From the NCBI RefSeq assembly GCF_040412425.1, contig NC_089744.1:31030001-31094000 (forward strand): a stretch of 64,000 nucleotides of DNA, in the 5' to 3' direction. Of this stretch, positions 42,740 to 55,100 are shown piece after piece. The stretch's first letter is position 1. Every line of letters begins with the position of its first letter. Position numbers and translations under genes: made by a program. The notes beneath the pieces are model-generated. The model was not told the DNA's origin. It was given only the letters and a program-made list of their open reading frames with translations, and did no database searches. This DNA is from Macrobrachium rosenbergii. Lineage: Eukaryota > Arthropoda > Malacostraca > Decapoda > Palaemonidae.

Positions 42740-43656
42740 GGTAAGCTATACAACTTGTTGAGCAGCCACCATATGACCCAAGGAAAAAGTGTCCAAGGAC
42801 TTGTGGGCAACATCCCGAAGGTAGAAGGAAGTGAAGGTGGTCTGTTGGGACCACATCCCAGCCTTCAAAACCTGTGGGACCAATAGGTTCTTCTGGAATG
42901 TGAGGGACAGACCAATGATGCGGACTTCATGAGCTCTCAGACGAAGCGTACCAGTGTTGTCTTCTCCAGCAGCAGAATACGCTCTCCTTATCGTCTCACG
43001 AAGCCAGAAAGAGATCGTGTTCTTGGACACTTCTTTCTTGGTTGAGCCAGTGCTAATGAAGTGCCATCGATGCTCAGGCCGGAGTGGCGAGTCCTCTTCA
43101 GGTAGCGCCGCAGCACTCTAACAGGAAAACAGTAGCATCTCGTCTGGGTCAAGTCCTCTTGGGAGGGGATTGTGAAGGACTCTAACTGAGCGTCAGGGAC
43201 CGATGAGTTCTGAGTCTTCGCTATGAAGTCCGGGACGAAGTCGAGTGTAACTGATCCCCATCCCCTTGAGTGTTTAACATCAAAGAAAAGTCTGTGAAGT
43301 TAGCCAACTCTCTTTGCTGATGCCAGGGCAAGCAAGAAGATGGTCCTGAGGATCAGATCCCTGTCTGACGAATCTCGTAAAGGCTTGTATGTTAACAAGT
43401 CAGGCTCCTTAGAACGAGTCACATCCCACGCTGGGGGCCTGAGGTCCCTGAGTGGGCAAGACCTCTCACAGCTTCTCATCAGTAGAGATACCTACTCCTT
43501 TCTGCTGCAAGACTAGGCTGAGTGCGGCCCGATAGCCTTTTACAGCTGAAATGGCAAAGAAAGACGAAGAAGTCCGCGACCTGCTGAACAGTAGCTCCAA
43601 CCGGAGAGATATCCCATCCACGACACCATCTACAGAAGACGGACCACTTTTCCTGG
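42740..43656 (-). pseudogene. Tyrosine recombinase of DIRS-B (main part)
   Basis: From high to low coordinate: FFAISAVKGYRAALSLVLQQ (43505-43565), ILRTIFLLALASAKRVG (43318-43372, arginine box), TGTLRLRAHEVRIIGLSLTF (about 42890-42955, H-x2-R box) and QTTFTSFYLRDVAH with the tyrosine (42800-42845). All catalytic boxes are present across several frames. The first part of the domain is cut off at 43657 by the TA-flanked transposon and continues at 50379. Confidence 0.88.
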
Positions 43657-43870
43657 TACAGTAAACTCCCCCATCTTCACGGGGGGATGCATACCACAAC
43701 CCCCCTGCAAACACAGTAGCTAAAATCTGCGAATACTTAAAACCCCTCTATAAACACTTAGAACTGCTTATTTTGATAGTTTAAACACAAAAAAAAAAAA
43801 AAAACTAAAAATGCTTATACCTGAGTATTTTAATAGTTTTATCAAAGTCATGAAAATGATATGAAAATAT

Positions 43871-44152
43871 GACATTTTTATAATAAAATAAGATTTTATA
43901 TCATACTTACCTGTTGTTTACATATAGCTGTAATTCTCGATCTCGACAGAAAATTCAAAACTGGCGGTCCCGCTAATATATGGTCAGGTGATACGACTAC
44001 CCGCCCTCTACCGGGTACCTGGATCCATTTCCATCAACAACTAATCATATTTTCTATGTCCCCTTGTCCCTTGTGGGAGGTGGGTGGGAATGTTTTATAT
44101 CGTAAACAACAGGTAAGTATGATATAAAATCTTATTTTATTATAAAAATGTC
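43871..44152. mobile_element. DIRS-C-derived mini-element with 51-bp perfect inverted ends
   Basis: 282 bp. The first 51 bases (43871-43921) are the exact reverse complement of the last 51 (44102-44152). The inside (43922-44060) matches the 5' end of DIRS-C (50070-50210) in inverted orientation, including TCGACAGAAAATTC and GGATCCATTTCCATC. It carries no coding region and abuts DIRS-C with one base between. Confidence 0.9.
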
Positions 44153-44593
44153 ATTTTTATACATGAACTTACCTGTTGTTTACATATAGCTGATTGCCAC
44201 ATTGAGGCGGTGGGCATGGACAGCTGTAAGTGTTAAATGGAAAAACCTGAGATCATCAGGCTAAGAAAAACGTCTTAACTTTGGATCCTTACCTGCTAAG
44301 GAAGCTGTTTCTCGGTTACTGCCTCTGTAACCTGCTATCCTTAGTGCAACTCGGGGGGCCTAGTAGCTCAGACGCAGGTTGCTATATGGAGAAAGGTCTG
44401 TTGGCCCAGCCGTCTTCGACACAATCAACCAAAGCATATAATGCCCCTGCTCAGGCGCAGTACTCAAAGCATCCACCATCATATCACCCAACCATAAAAA
44501 CTCACACCAACCTATTAAAATTAGACCTACTAGGCCATCTAACCTCTTAGGCTCTAGTAGTCGACCAAAAGAAAACTTCTGCACCCAAGGAAA

Positions 44594-45829
44594 CTAAGGA
44601 GAGGATCTAGAGCCTCTGGTTTCCTTGCCCATCACCGTGTCAGACGCAATAAAGGGGCCCAACGTACTGCAGTCTTCATATGTGGTTTGGATCTGTCTCA
44701 GATAATGCGAGGCAAAAACAGACGAACATCTCCAATAAGTTGAACTTAGAATGTCCTTTAAAGCCATGTTCTTCTTGAAGGCTAAAGAAGTTAATAGCCC
44801 CCTAATTTCATGAGGCCTCACTTTAACTAAGGGGAAATCCACATCCCTTAATTCCTTGTGTGCCTCCTGAATCAGTTCTTTCAAAAGGAAAGCAATCCCC
44901 ATTTTTAGATAGAGGGTTCTTGGGGTTCTTAGTTGAGCACCATAAAAATCATGAGTTCCTCTTACACTTCTGGTCCTGTCCAGATAGAATTTCAATGCTC
45001 TGACCGACAGAGAAGTCTCTCTGTCTCTCTTCCACTCAAGGAGGATAGGCTAGGAATGGGAAATTCCTTGAACATGGATTACTAGGGTTTTCGTTCTTAG
45101 CTAGGAAACCCAAGGTGAAGGAAACTACAGCCTTATCCGCACAAAAACCAACTCTTTTGTCCAGAGCATGAATCTCACTTACTCTCTTTGCCGAGGCCAG
45201 TGCCAAGAGAAAGAGAGTTTTCTTAGTTAGATTCCTAACGGAGCAGGAACTCAAAGGCTCAAAAGATTTGGAGGTAAGCCACTTTAGCACCACATCCAAA
45301 TTCCAATGCGGTACACGAAGAGATTTGCCTTTAGTGGTAGCAAAGGATTTAAGGAGTTCTGCAATATCTTTGTCTGAGGAAAGATCTATACCTCTATTCC
45401 TGAAAATTGCCGCCAGCATACTCCTATACCCCTTAATCGTGCTGACAGCCAATTTCTTCTCCTTGTGCAGAAACAAAAGAAAATCAACCTGGCTTAGAGT
45501 CGAGAAGTGGAAGACACTCCAGACTCGGAGCACCACCCCTGAAGCGCTTCCACTACTCGCTTGATAGACCTTTGTAGACGAGGGCCTGGTTGATCTAGCC
45601 ATTGCCTGCGCCACTCTTCTAGAGAAGCCTCTCCTCCTGTAGAGTCGCTCGAGAGTCTGAACCCTGTCAGATTTAGATCTGACGGGTTCCTGTGGAACTT
45701 TCTGCTGTGCAACTGGCACAGAAGGTCTGGTCTGAATGGCAACCTCCTTGGCCAAACCACTACTTTCTCCAGTAGCTCTGGAAACCATGATCTTCCTGGC
45801 CACCATGGAGCTATAAGGATCATTGACAC
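44594..45829 (-). CDS. Tyrosine recombinase of DIRS-C
   Basis: Main frame 45036-45806: RVQTLERLYRRRGFSRRVAQ, TIKGYRSMLAAIFRNRGIDL, HWNLDVVLKWLTSKSFEPL and LFLLALASAKRVSEIHALD with the first catalytic R. The second frame, 44594-44995, adds VKVRPHEIRGLLTSLAF (H-x2-R) and YWRCSSVFASHYLRQI with the tyrosine nucleophile. One stop or indel near 45015 separates them. The enzyme would insert circular DNA by site-directed recombination. Otherwise the domain is complete and of normal length. Confidence 0.93.
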
Positions 45830-46490
45830 ACCTTTGTGTGCTCGAAACTTTTCAGGACTTCTCCCAGCATCCTGAAGGGAGGGAAAGCATAAAGGAAGAG
45901 ACCGGACCAGTCCAGGAGCATGGCATCCACCGCTAATGCTTCGGGTCTGGAACAGGAGAGCAAAAGAGAGGTAGTCTGCGGTTTTCCCTCGTTGCGAACA
46001 GGTCTAACATGGAGTTCCCAAACCTTCCACAGGCCTTGGCAGACTTTCTGGTGGAGGGTCCATTCCGTCGGAATGACCTGGAGTGACCTGCTGAGGATAT
46101 CCGCTCTTACGTTGAGAGCTCCCGGATGAAGCGAGTTACTAGCTCTATGTTCTTGGTTGCCGCCCACAAAAGCAGGTCTTTGCGATCTCGAACAGAGAGA
46201 AGGAGTGAGTGCCTCCTTGTTTCTTGGCACGCCAGAGCTGTGGAGTTGTCCGAAAGTGCACTACTATCTTTTGTTTTCCACCAGAAGTTTTGAAATATTC
46301 CAAGGCTAGATGTATTGCCTTCAACTCTTTCGCATTTATGTGCCAATCCCGTTGGGATGAAGACCAATTGCCTGACACTTGAAGATCCCCCAATGTTGCT
46401 CCCCAACCCTCGCCTGAAGCGCCGGAGAACAACATCAGGTCTGGGTTCCTCTGTCTCAGTGACAAACCTCGATCTAGTTTGCTCCTGTCG
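45820..46490 (-). CDS. RNase H and bridge region of DIRS-C
   Basis: Frame 46145-46465: LMLFSGASGEGWGATLGDLQ (RNase H start; the usual catalytic D of TDAS is replaced by G) and DWHINAKELKAIHLALEYF with the conserved E. Frame 45820-46230 continues with HPGALNVRADILSRSLQVIP, TEWTLHQKV and LDWSGLFLYAFPPFRML. The chain is the usual one in DIRS before the recombinase. One frame change lies near 46230. Confidence 0.88.
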
Positions 46491-47500
46491 TTCCACCATG
46501 ACAGGTCTTGCTTTTACTTGGAGTGGATAGAGGAAAAACAAACGAATCCGTGTCTTTCTTCCTGTTCCAGATCTGCTGTAGGAAGAACTGAAGAGGTCTC
46601 ATGTGTAGCCTCCCCAGACTGACGAACATCTCTAGCGATGAGAGGGTGCCTAAAAGGCTCATCCATTCCTTGGCAGAACAAGTCTTGGCTGCCATCAGGT
46701 ATCTCACTTTCAGCAGGCATTTCTCGATCCTTTGAGACGTCGGAGAAACCTGAAAAAGAACTGAGTTCATCCGAACTCCCAAATAAGTCAAGTCTTGAGA
46801 TGGAGAGAGTTGTGACTTTGGAAGATTTACTATGAGTCCCAATTCGTCGGTAAGAGAAAGGGTCCTTTGTAGGTCCTTCATGCATTGGCCTTTTGACGGA
46901 GACCGGATCAGCCAGTCGTCGAGGTAAAGGGAAATGTGAATTCCCTCTAAGTGAAGCCATTTCGCAATTGGAGCCATCGTCCTTGTGAAAACTTGTGGGG
47001 CTGTTGATAGGCCGAAGCAAAGAGCCCTGAATTGAAAAGCCCTGCCTCTGAACACAAACCGTAGGAATTTCCTTGATCTCGGATGGATAGGTACATGAAA
47101 GTATGCGTCCTGAGATCGAGGGACACCATCCAGTCTCCTTCCTTCAGGGAATTGATAACCGACTGTGTGGTTTCCATCTTGAATGGTGTTTGAAGCACAA
47201 ATTTGTTCAGGGCGCTTACGCCGAGGACTGGTCTCCATCCTCCTGACGATTTTGGAACCAGAAACAGACGGTTGTAGAACCCCGGAGATGAAGGTTCGAG
47301 GACTGCTTCTATGGCTCCCTTTTGAAGGAGGGAAGTAACTTCCTCCTCCAACACCACAAGTTTCTCTGAGTCCCTGGATGATACGTTGAAGTCTACTGGC
47401 GAAGACTTTAAAGGAGGACTCTCTGAGAAGGGAATGGTGTAGCCTTCTCTCAGAACGTTGATCACCCAGGGTTCTGCTCCCTTGGCCTCCCAAACTTGCC
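46474..47500 (-). CDS. Reverse transcriptase of DIRS-C
   Basis: One frame of 339 codons covers most of the domain: QDAYFHVPIHPRSRKFLRFV, FRALCFGLSTAPQVFTRTM, ISLYLDDWLIRS (catalytic YLDDW) and LTYLGVRMNSV. The N-terminal segment (VLREGYTIPFSESPPL and PGFYNRLFLVPKSSGGWRP) lies in a second frame at 46947-47465 that overlaps by antiparallel reading of the same strand, so an indel near 47100 shifts the reading. RT makes the element cDNA. Confidence 0.93.
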
Positions 47501-47675
47501 AGAACGACTGTAGTCTGGCTCCGACCGTTGCATGAAGGACCTTGAACTCATCGGTTGGTACCCCTAGCTTTCTGGGGATGAGAAGAGAATTTTCCTCTTC
47601 CCTAGCACGGGAAAAGGGCTTGAGAAGGAGTACCCCGAGAAGGCCTAGAGGATACAGGGAAAGAAGGCTTGGGTA

Positions 47676-49931
47676 CTACTGGAGTAGTCGAAAACCTGGG
47701 TCTTTTTCAAGAATGAGCCAGTAGGTCTTGAGTAGACTTCCGTGAGAGAGCTCCGAAATTTCCCTAACTAACGTGGCGGGAAAAAGGGATTCCTTAAGCA
47801 AAGGAGCAAAAGAAGAGCAGATTTCTGGTTCCTGGAGACTCCTCTCGCGACAAACGAAATCCAATGTGCTCTCTTCTTCAAAATGCCGGTAGCAGTCACT
47901 GAGGCAATTTCTGACGTTCCGTCCGTGATGGCCTTGTCCAGGCAGGCCAAAATAGCATCAAGATCTGTAGCAGTCTTGGGGAAGATCACAGACTTTCACT
48001 ATCCTGCTCAAGGCTCCTATAGACCAGTCAATAAAAGAAAAGATCTCCAAGATCCTATAGGAACTCTTCACCAGATGGTCAATTTGCAAGACGAGAAGCC
48101 GACTTTGGATGAAGAAAAAGCTGAGCGACGGGCAGAATCCACAAGGCTAGAGAAATCCCCTTGAGAGAGGCAGAGTCTCCCAAGGAAAAGACCAGTCTCA
48201 TACCACGAACGAGACTTAAAAGACAGTTGAGACTGAGGGGGAAAACAGAAAGATGTTTTACCCTGAGATCTTTTCTTGCTCAACCATCCTTCTTGCCTTC
48301 GGAGAGCTCTTTTCTTGAAACAGACAGGACCAGCTTCAGAAATCTAGAGGAAGGAGGTTTAAAATCCTTGGCAAACTGCGTGAGTCGGAGACGAAGGGAA
48401 GCTGGAGCAAAGTCTTCTTGAAAAAGTTCTTCAAAAAGTTGTAAGAGATGCTTAAAGTTGGACGTAGGAGCAGACGGAACATCATCTACTTCGAAACATC
48501 GGAAACTGGGGAGAGAATCTCTGAAGCAGTTGGAGCATATCGAGATAGAAACGTCTCCGGGAGCCAAACTTGCGTTATCCTCTTGATTATCGCCGAACGC
48601 CACCGAGGCGCCAAGAGCCCGACCCGCGTCAAGGTATCCAAACATGAGCTTGAGAGGAGTCAGGAGCCTTAGAAGATCCGAGCCAAAGAGGCGCCAAAAA
48701 CCATGGAAGCGCTAGAAGCGCAAACATTGTGCGCCTTGGAAACGTGTTTGAGGCGCCAAGCGCCAAACAGCGTCGTGAGTGCGGCCGGTGCAAGGAAGTG
48801 GCGCCAGGAGCGCGATCGGAAGCGGAGCCAGGCGCCGAGCGAAGCGAGCCAGGCGCGTTGCGGAAGCGGCGCCAGGTGCGTGAGCGGGAGCAGAGACCGG
48901 AGCCTCAGTTGCAGAAGGAACCTGAAGTGCTGGAGCTTTAAAACCTTCGAAAAAGTCTCAAAATCTTGTCCAATTTGTCCTCTTGCGAAAGGGGGCCAGG
49001 AACCGGAGGCATAAAAGCCGACTTGGGATCCAACGGAAGGAAGCCGCTACTTGCATGCTAACAGGAGGATCCGGCTTTATCTTGTCACGATCCGTAGAAC
49101 GTACATCCGGACTGCCTGAAGAAGAAGAGATCTCTGGGCTATCCCAAAAGCTACAAGACGGAAGAGGAGAACGTGCCAAAAGTTTCTTGAAAGGAACTTG
49201 ACTTGAGAGGAAGCTCTGCGTCTCTTCAGCGGCCTACTAGACTCTGACTGCTTCCAACTCCTCCTCGGCCACTGAAACAGAAGCACAAGAAGACACTTCC
49301 GCATCGCTTTTACTATAGCGAGCTGCAACAGCCTGGGGACGAACAGGACTGTTAGAGGGAGCAACTGCTCGTGAGCAGACCCCACTCGCCTCCCTTCAGG
49401 CTTTCGGCATGTCTTCTCCCTGAGCCCTGGGAGCCGGACAGAGGCCTAGACCTAGGGAGAACGAGGGGACGAACAGTCACCTCCTCCACAACACTATCAC
49501 TCAGAACACTTCGATGTCTAGACATCGCACTCACATCCTGGCCAATCTTCTCTATCGCAGAGAAAAGAGCCGAAATCTTACCATCAAATTCTGCCCGAAG
49601 GTCTGACACGGTAGTGGGTTGGAAACAACAGGTTCGGGGCAGGAATAGGAACAGGAGGGGTAACAGGAACAGAACAAGAGGCAATACTACTCCTACTCTG
49701 GGAGGAACTTCTGACGAAGCCTTACGTGCCCTATCTTTACTTAATTTTGCCTGATACTTAGCCAACTTTTGCCAATCAAGCACAGACAAAGACGAACATT
49801 CATCACATCTATCCAGATTCATGCACAATTTCCTCTACAGTTAGAGCAAGAAGAGTGAGGGTCTATGTTAGACCGAGACATTGAGTTTTACAACCCCCGC
49901 AATATCTAATTTGAGATCCTGAATCAGACAT
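47676..49931 (-). pseudogene. gag-like ORF1 of DIRS-C
   Basis: Starts at the ATG 49929-49931 with MSDSGSQIRYCGGCKTQC. After an early frame change, CRGNC and DRCDECSSLSVLDWQKLAKY follow, with KLSKDRARK. The later part has GDFSSLVDSARRSAFSSSKV (about 48110-48190), the conserved DIRS gag segment. The stretch 48700-48960 is a GCGCC-rich, charged low-complexity region. It is related along its length to the A2 gag. Several stops and indels are present. Confidence 0.8.
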
Positions 49932-50194
49932 AACTAGAAAAATCTCAACCAAAGCCAAAAAACAAGCCAGAACCATCAACAAAAGTGGGTACTTCACCAA
50001 AGAAGAAACGAAAAAGCACCGATGAATTTCCTGAAGAGGAGCAGACGACTAGTCGCCGGCCCCGACAGAGAAAATATGATTAGTTGTTGATGGAAATGGA
50101 TCCAGGTACCCGGTAGAGGGCGGGGTAGTCGTATCACCTGACCATATATTAGCGGGACCGCCAGTTTTGAATTTTCTGTCGAGATCGAGAATTA

Positions 50195-50233
50195 CAGCTA
50201 TATGTAAACAACAGGTAAGTTCATGTATAAAAA
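50195..50233. promoter_or_regulatory. Right inverted terminal repeat of DIRS-C with outward splice-donor consensus
   Basis: On the plus strand the repeat contains AACAACAGGTAAGTTCATG. CAGGTAAGT is the full consensus 5' splice site and points out of the element. The left repeat (44154-44192) has the same motif pointing outward on the minus strand, and both ends of the mini-element carry CAGGTAAGTATG. Confidence 0.6.
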
Positions 50234-50378
50234 CAGTAATTAGTGAATATTTCTCAGTGAAAAATACCGCCAATGGGCAAATTTTCCGCAAATAATGTGT
50301 ACATACGTTCCACAGAGAAACCCGCCAATAGGTGAATCCATGAATCGTGAGACCGCAAATACGGGGGGGTTTACTGTA

Positions 50379-51590
50379 TACTGCTGGGGAGGATCGTCTT
50401 AGGTATCCAGCCATCTATGTTGATGCATGACACAAACAGCCTCTCGCTCGCAGGAGATGGTGGATAACCTTCAGCCGTAAAGACACAGGGACTGCACTGC
50501 CAGGTGATACCGCTAGACGTGGGGTTGGGATCCCGAGCAGGTTGGCCCAGAGGGAGATTTCTCCTGGGGCCTCAGAAAGGAGAGCTAGCAGGTTTGGATA
50601 CCAAACGGCCTGAGGTCTGTTTGGGTGCCATCAGAATCATTCTGAGATTCGGAGTGATCATCACTTGGTTGATCACTCTGCAAATCAGACAGAATGGAGG
50701 AAAGGCGTGGACACAGAGATTGTCTCACGGATGTTGGAACGTGTCCTCCACAGTGGCCCATGGGTCCGGCACGACTGAGATGAAGACCTGAAGTTTTCTG
50801 TTGTGCTGGGTGGCAAACAGATCAATGACTGGACACCGCCATAGGTCGAACAACCTTTCCGCGACTTCCAGGAGAAGGGACCACTCTGTTCTGATCACCT
50901 GATTCTGGCGGCTGAGCTTGTCTGCCACTAACATTCCTCTTGCCTAGAATGTACCTGGCTGACAGCTCTACCAAGTGAGCCAGTGCCCACTCGTGCACCT
51001 GCATTGTCAACTGGTGAAGTGGGAGGGATACTAGACACCCCCTGCTTGTTGACGTATGCCACTACCATGGTATTGTTCCTCATCAGTACCACGGAGTGTC
51101 TCATCACTCGATCCTGGAACTCTTGGAGTGCCAGGAAGGCTGCTTGAGCTCCAGGATGTTGATGTGAAGGTGCTTGTCGTCTCGGTGCCACAATCCCGAA
51201 GTCAGCAACTCCTCCAGGTGTGCGCGCCCATACCTCGGTTGATGTGTCTGAGAACAGAATCATGTCGAGAGGGGGTCGCAAACATACTTCTATTAAGAGG
51301 TTCCTGTCATCCATCCACCAGTCTAGGTCCTCTCTCACCTCCTTGGAAAGAGGAATGAGAAAGGATTGGGGTCTCAGGACTGGGACCAATACTCCTTCAG
51401 TCTCCACTGTAAAGACCAAAGATGAAGACACCCATGAGGGACCAGCTTCTCCAACAACGACAGGTGGCCGATGACGGCACTGTTCCTGTTGAGACAGAAG
51501 CAGCTGTGCCGCCTCCCTGAACTTGCTGATACAAGAGCCTGAGGGAAAGACTTTCACTGCTATAGTATCTATCAGCATGCCCAGGTACTT
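50379..51590 (-). pseudogene. RNase H and bridge region of DIRS-B
   Basis: Frame 50928-51578: LDWWMDDRNLLIEV, PLDMILFSDTSTEVWARTPG (RNase H start with SDTS) and MRNNTMVVAYVNKQGV. Frame 50725-50934: VADKLSRQNQVIRTEWSLLL and CPVIDLFATQHNRKLQVF. The end (50379-50720) reaches the first part of the recombinase before the transposon border at 50378. Several indels occur. Confidence 0.85.
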
Positions 51591-51599
51591 TATCCTCTG

Positions 51600-52150
51600 C
51601 TTGGGGATAAGATCCTACTTCTCGAGATTTAGACGATCCCAATGTCACGGCCTCGAGGAGCCAATCCCTGTCCTGTAGCAACTGCGAGTGGGAGCTTGCC
51701 AGGACCAGCCAGTCATCGAGATACCTCAGCAGATGTATCCCATGCTAGGGTCCAAGCTGATATCTGAGTAAACACTCTCATGAACACCTGGGTAACAGTC
51801 GAGAGCCCGAAACAAAGTGCCCTGAATTGGAGGACCGTCTCCCGAGAACAAAGCAGAGGTACTTGTGAGAGGACGGATGAACGGGTATTTTGAAAAACGC
51901 ATCCTTCAAGTCCACTGTAATCATGAAGTTGTTCTCCTGATGGAGGCGGCACGGATCGTGCTGCCTCCATCGTGAACCGAGTCTGGCAAACAAACCGGTT
52001 CATGGGAGAGAGGTCTATGACTGGTCTCCGACCACCGTGGCTTTCTCTCACGAAGGATTCAGGCTGTAAAAGCCTGGGGACCGATCTGACGCGACTTCAC
52101 ACCACACCTCTGCTCAGCAAGGGTTGCACTTCTTGCATTAGTGTAACGTC
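51600..52150 (-). pseudogene. Reverse transcriptase of DIRS-B
   Basis: RRPVIDLSPMNRFVCQTRFT and FRALCFGLSTVTQVF are in one frame (51713-52051). YFKIPVHPSSHKY-type sequence (AFFKIPVHPSSHKYLCFVLG) lies in an overlapping frame (51778-51993). LRYLDDWLVLAS with the catalytic YLDDW follows near 51695-51730. The domain is complete but its frame alternates. It is clearly diverged from copies A2 and C. Confidence 0.88.
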
Positions 52151-52159
52151 CTTGGAGGT

Positions 52160-55100
52160 CCAGGAACATAGGTGGGGAGATGGACTGGTGTGATGGGGAG
52201 GGTGGCAGATTCAAAGGGTAGTAGATATCCCTCCCGAAAGGACATCCACTATCCAGGTCTCGAGCTCCTATCGATGCCATGTTGCCCAATGGCTTGATAG
52301 GCACCCCACACCTTCGGCAGCAGTCGGGGGACAACGCCCATAAGCGTTTTCCCTTCTTCCTCTTGCCGTTACCAGACTGGAAAGCAGGCTGAAAGGGGTA
52401 CAAAAGCCAACCCTTTCCAGAGGAAGAAGAAGGCTGGGTGATCCCACAGGATCCCTTCGAAGACTGGGACTTCTTAGGGGCCGAGGAAGTGTTAGCCTGG
52501 CCCGAAGGCCAGGCCACATTGGAGCTCGAAGACCCGGAGGTCTTCGCCACTGCCTGGTGAACAAGGTAAAAGCTGTCATCAGCCCGATGCTTGTGCATTG
52601 CAGCATCTACCAACTCTCCAGGGAAGAGAGAGGCAGAACCCAGCAACAGTCCATTCCGCAAGGTCACTGCCAACTTGGGTCCCACAGACCTGGCAAAGTG
52701 AGAAAGAACGGCATTTCTTCGCTAAGAACCAAGTTGGCCCACAGGTTTGCCATCTCGTGGGGGAGGTAGGAAATGGCTTTACCTCCATACTGGGACAGTG
52801 TCCCAAAAGTGGAGCCTTCCCGGCACGATAGCCAAGGAGGCAGCCACTTTGGATACTGTGAACGACCACAGATCCAACAAGGAGACTGCCTGCAAAACTG
52901 CCAAGGTGGTGGCTTCCAGGGTTGCTGCCTCTTGCTGCAAAAGAGAAATACCCTCCACGGTAAGTTGCTGCAACGAGACCCGGGCCTAGACGAACCAGGT
53001 CCAGGTCAACCTGCTTAGACGGCAATGGCCCTTCCGAAGGCGCGTAGAGTCACTTCTGTCGAGGAAGAGGAGGGGGAAGCAGCTTGTCTGAGCTTTTTGA
53101 ACAAAGAGAATTGTCTTGCCCAGACACAAGACCATTCACTTGGTCGAGAGCACCCTCAGCAAGCGTGGACCACGGCAACCCAACCGAAACCTTGGGTTCC
53201 TTCTTTGGACCCCAGAAGGATTCGAGGCGCGAAAGACGATCCACAGATGAGGCCGGGGTCCCTTCCCCTAGGTCATTGTGCTGACAAATCAGCGCAATTA
53301 CCTCTGCAAAGCTCCTCTGTATCTTGGGGGTATCCGCATCCTGGGGAAGAGGACCCTCGAGTCCTTCCAGGGTTGCGGTCCTCCCGATCTACTCTCCTTG
53401 CAAGAGGGAGAACCTCAGCAGACCCCTGGGTTCCTCCCTGCACTATGCGGGCATACGATCTGGTTGATCAGAGAACTGAACCAGGAATGTAAGCCCTCGT
53501 AGTCGAACTCTGGGGAGACAACTCACCGGAGTTCCTCCTGTCCGACTCGCACCTCCTAGGGGAAGCCCAGAAGGTTGAGGGGACAGGCGAGGAGGATCGG
53601 GCACCCCCGCCAGTCTTGCTGGCAGAACCAGCAGGAGCAGTGGGCCGACAGAGGTCACCAACCCATGGTTACGATGGCAACTCGGGTCGAGGAGGATGCT
53701 TTCACCTCAGCGAAGCGTTGTCCCGAGGAGAGTGGAGCGGTTCACACGAGTCGAGCCAGGTGCTCGGCTCCACCAAGCCAGGCTGGGGACTGGGCGGAGT
53801 CAAAAGCAAGGCTGGCTGGTGAGAACTTGCACTGTCCTCTAGACGGACCCCAGACTTCTTCAAGGCCGAAACCTCGTGAGAAGACTGAGCAGGGGACCTC
53901 TTCTCCATCTCACCAGGTGTGCAGACTCGAGAGGCCAAAGCACCTTCCCAGGAACCTTGCCTGGCACTCGTGGAAGTGCCAGCAGGAAGAGCCGAGACAC
54001 CTGCTTGTCTGGACTCTTTCTTTCCTCCTGTGCCCAAGTCGGTACAGAGAGAGGTCTCTCTGGTACCAGTCCAGGGTACAGGCACCTCGTGAACAAATGT
54101 TCAACACAGTGCCAGCCTTAGAAGCAAACTTCTTCGGCACAGCAACAGGAGTGCAAACTGAGATTTGTACGCCCTCGGCTCCCGAGACGACTGACTCAGG
54201 GGTCAACAAATTGGTTCCCTGGCCTGCAGGCCAGGAAGAACCAACAAGAGATCCCACTGCTTTCCCTGAGGAAAGAGGCAGTCCCTTAGAAGTCTCAGGG
54301 CAAGACTTCTTGGGGGTGGGGGGAGAGACAGCCTTCATCTTCTTTGGCCAGCGAGCCTCAGAAAAAGACGAAGAAGAGGAGGTAGCAGACAATGAGGACA
54401 ACAAAGGCGAAGACAATGAAGACAATGACACCTTCCAAGACCTCTTCTTCGTCATCATCTTCAGGATGACGGTCAGGTCTCCCATCCAGGACCCTGGGAG
54501 CAGCAGAAGACACAGGAGTAGCTGGAGGGCCAGGGAAGCAGGAGCAACCCGGGCAGTGGACATGTTAGAGATCGGGCCAGCAACAACAGGGGTAGGTGGC
54601 AGGTGGAGAAGTGCAAGAACCAGGTGAGCCAGGAACCGGGACATGGGTAGTTGGCACGGGTGGAGCAGGAGCCAGGCTAGGCCAAGACTCAGGAAAACCA
54701 GGAGCTGGGACCGAAGTGGGGAATGAGCATAGGTCAGCAACAGCGGGAACAGCACCAACAATGTAACCATACCGGAGGGGCCAGGCATGGAGAGAGGCAA
54801 GTGTAGCTGATACCTGGGTACCCAGGTGCAAGGCAACAGTCACTGGTAGCTTGGCAAAAGACGTCATGGTAACTGTTAATGTGGTGGAAGTGGCCACAGC
54901 GTGGGTAGTCACAGGAGTGCCGGACAGATGGGAGATCAGGCCCTCCAACAATGGAACGCCAGGTAGACTGAGGTGAAGCCAGGTAGAGGTGAGATCTGCA
55001 ACCTTCCCACAGAAAGAAGTCTCCACCGCCAAACCTGAAGGCAAAGTCAGGTCAAAGGAGGAAGCCTCTGCTCACTCTGGGGGAAACAATTCTCCCCCTG

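Larger units (their letters stand above)
44154..50233 (-). mobile_element. DIRS-type retroelement C, complete with inverted terminal repeats
   Basis: Bounded by a 39-bp perfect inverted repeat (44154-44192 and 50195-50233), outer end TTTTTATACATGAACTTACC. It encodes gag, RT, RNase H and tyrosine recombinase on the minus strand. It is the best preserved DIRS copy here, about 6.1 kb, the usual size. No target duplication is evident, as expected for recombinase integration. Confidence 0.93.
43659..50376. mobile_element. Tigger/pogo-like DNA transposon (nested host of DIRS-C)
   Basis: Terminal inverted repeats CAGTAAACTCCCCCATCTTC (left) and, reversed, CAGTAAACCCCCCCGTATTT (right), each flanked by TA (43657-43658 and 50377-50378). 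This is the end structure and target duplication of Tc1/mariner, pogo/Tigger type. Its own sequence is only 43659-43870 plus 50234-50376, so it was a short non-autonomous element before DIRS sequences entered. An A-run lies at 43790-43805. Confidence 0.85.

Noticed and set aside
53575..54627. Plus-strand ORF of 350 codons, the longest in the window
   Set aside because: It is antisense to the DIRS-B gag. The composition (R, S, P, E) reflects low complexity, and the homologous region in B2 does not keep this frame.
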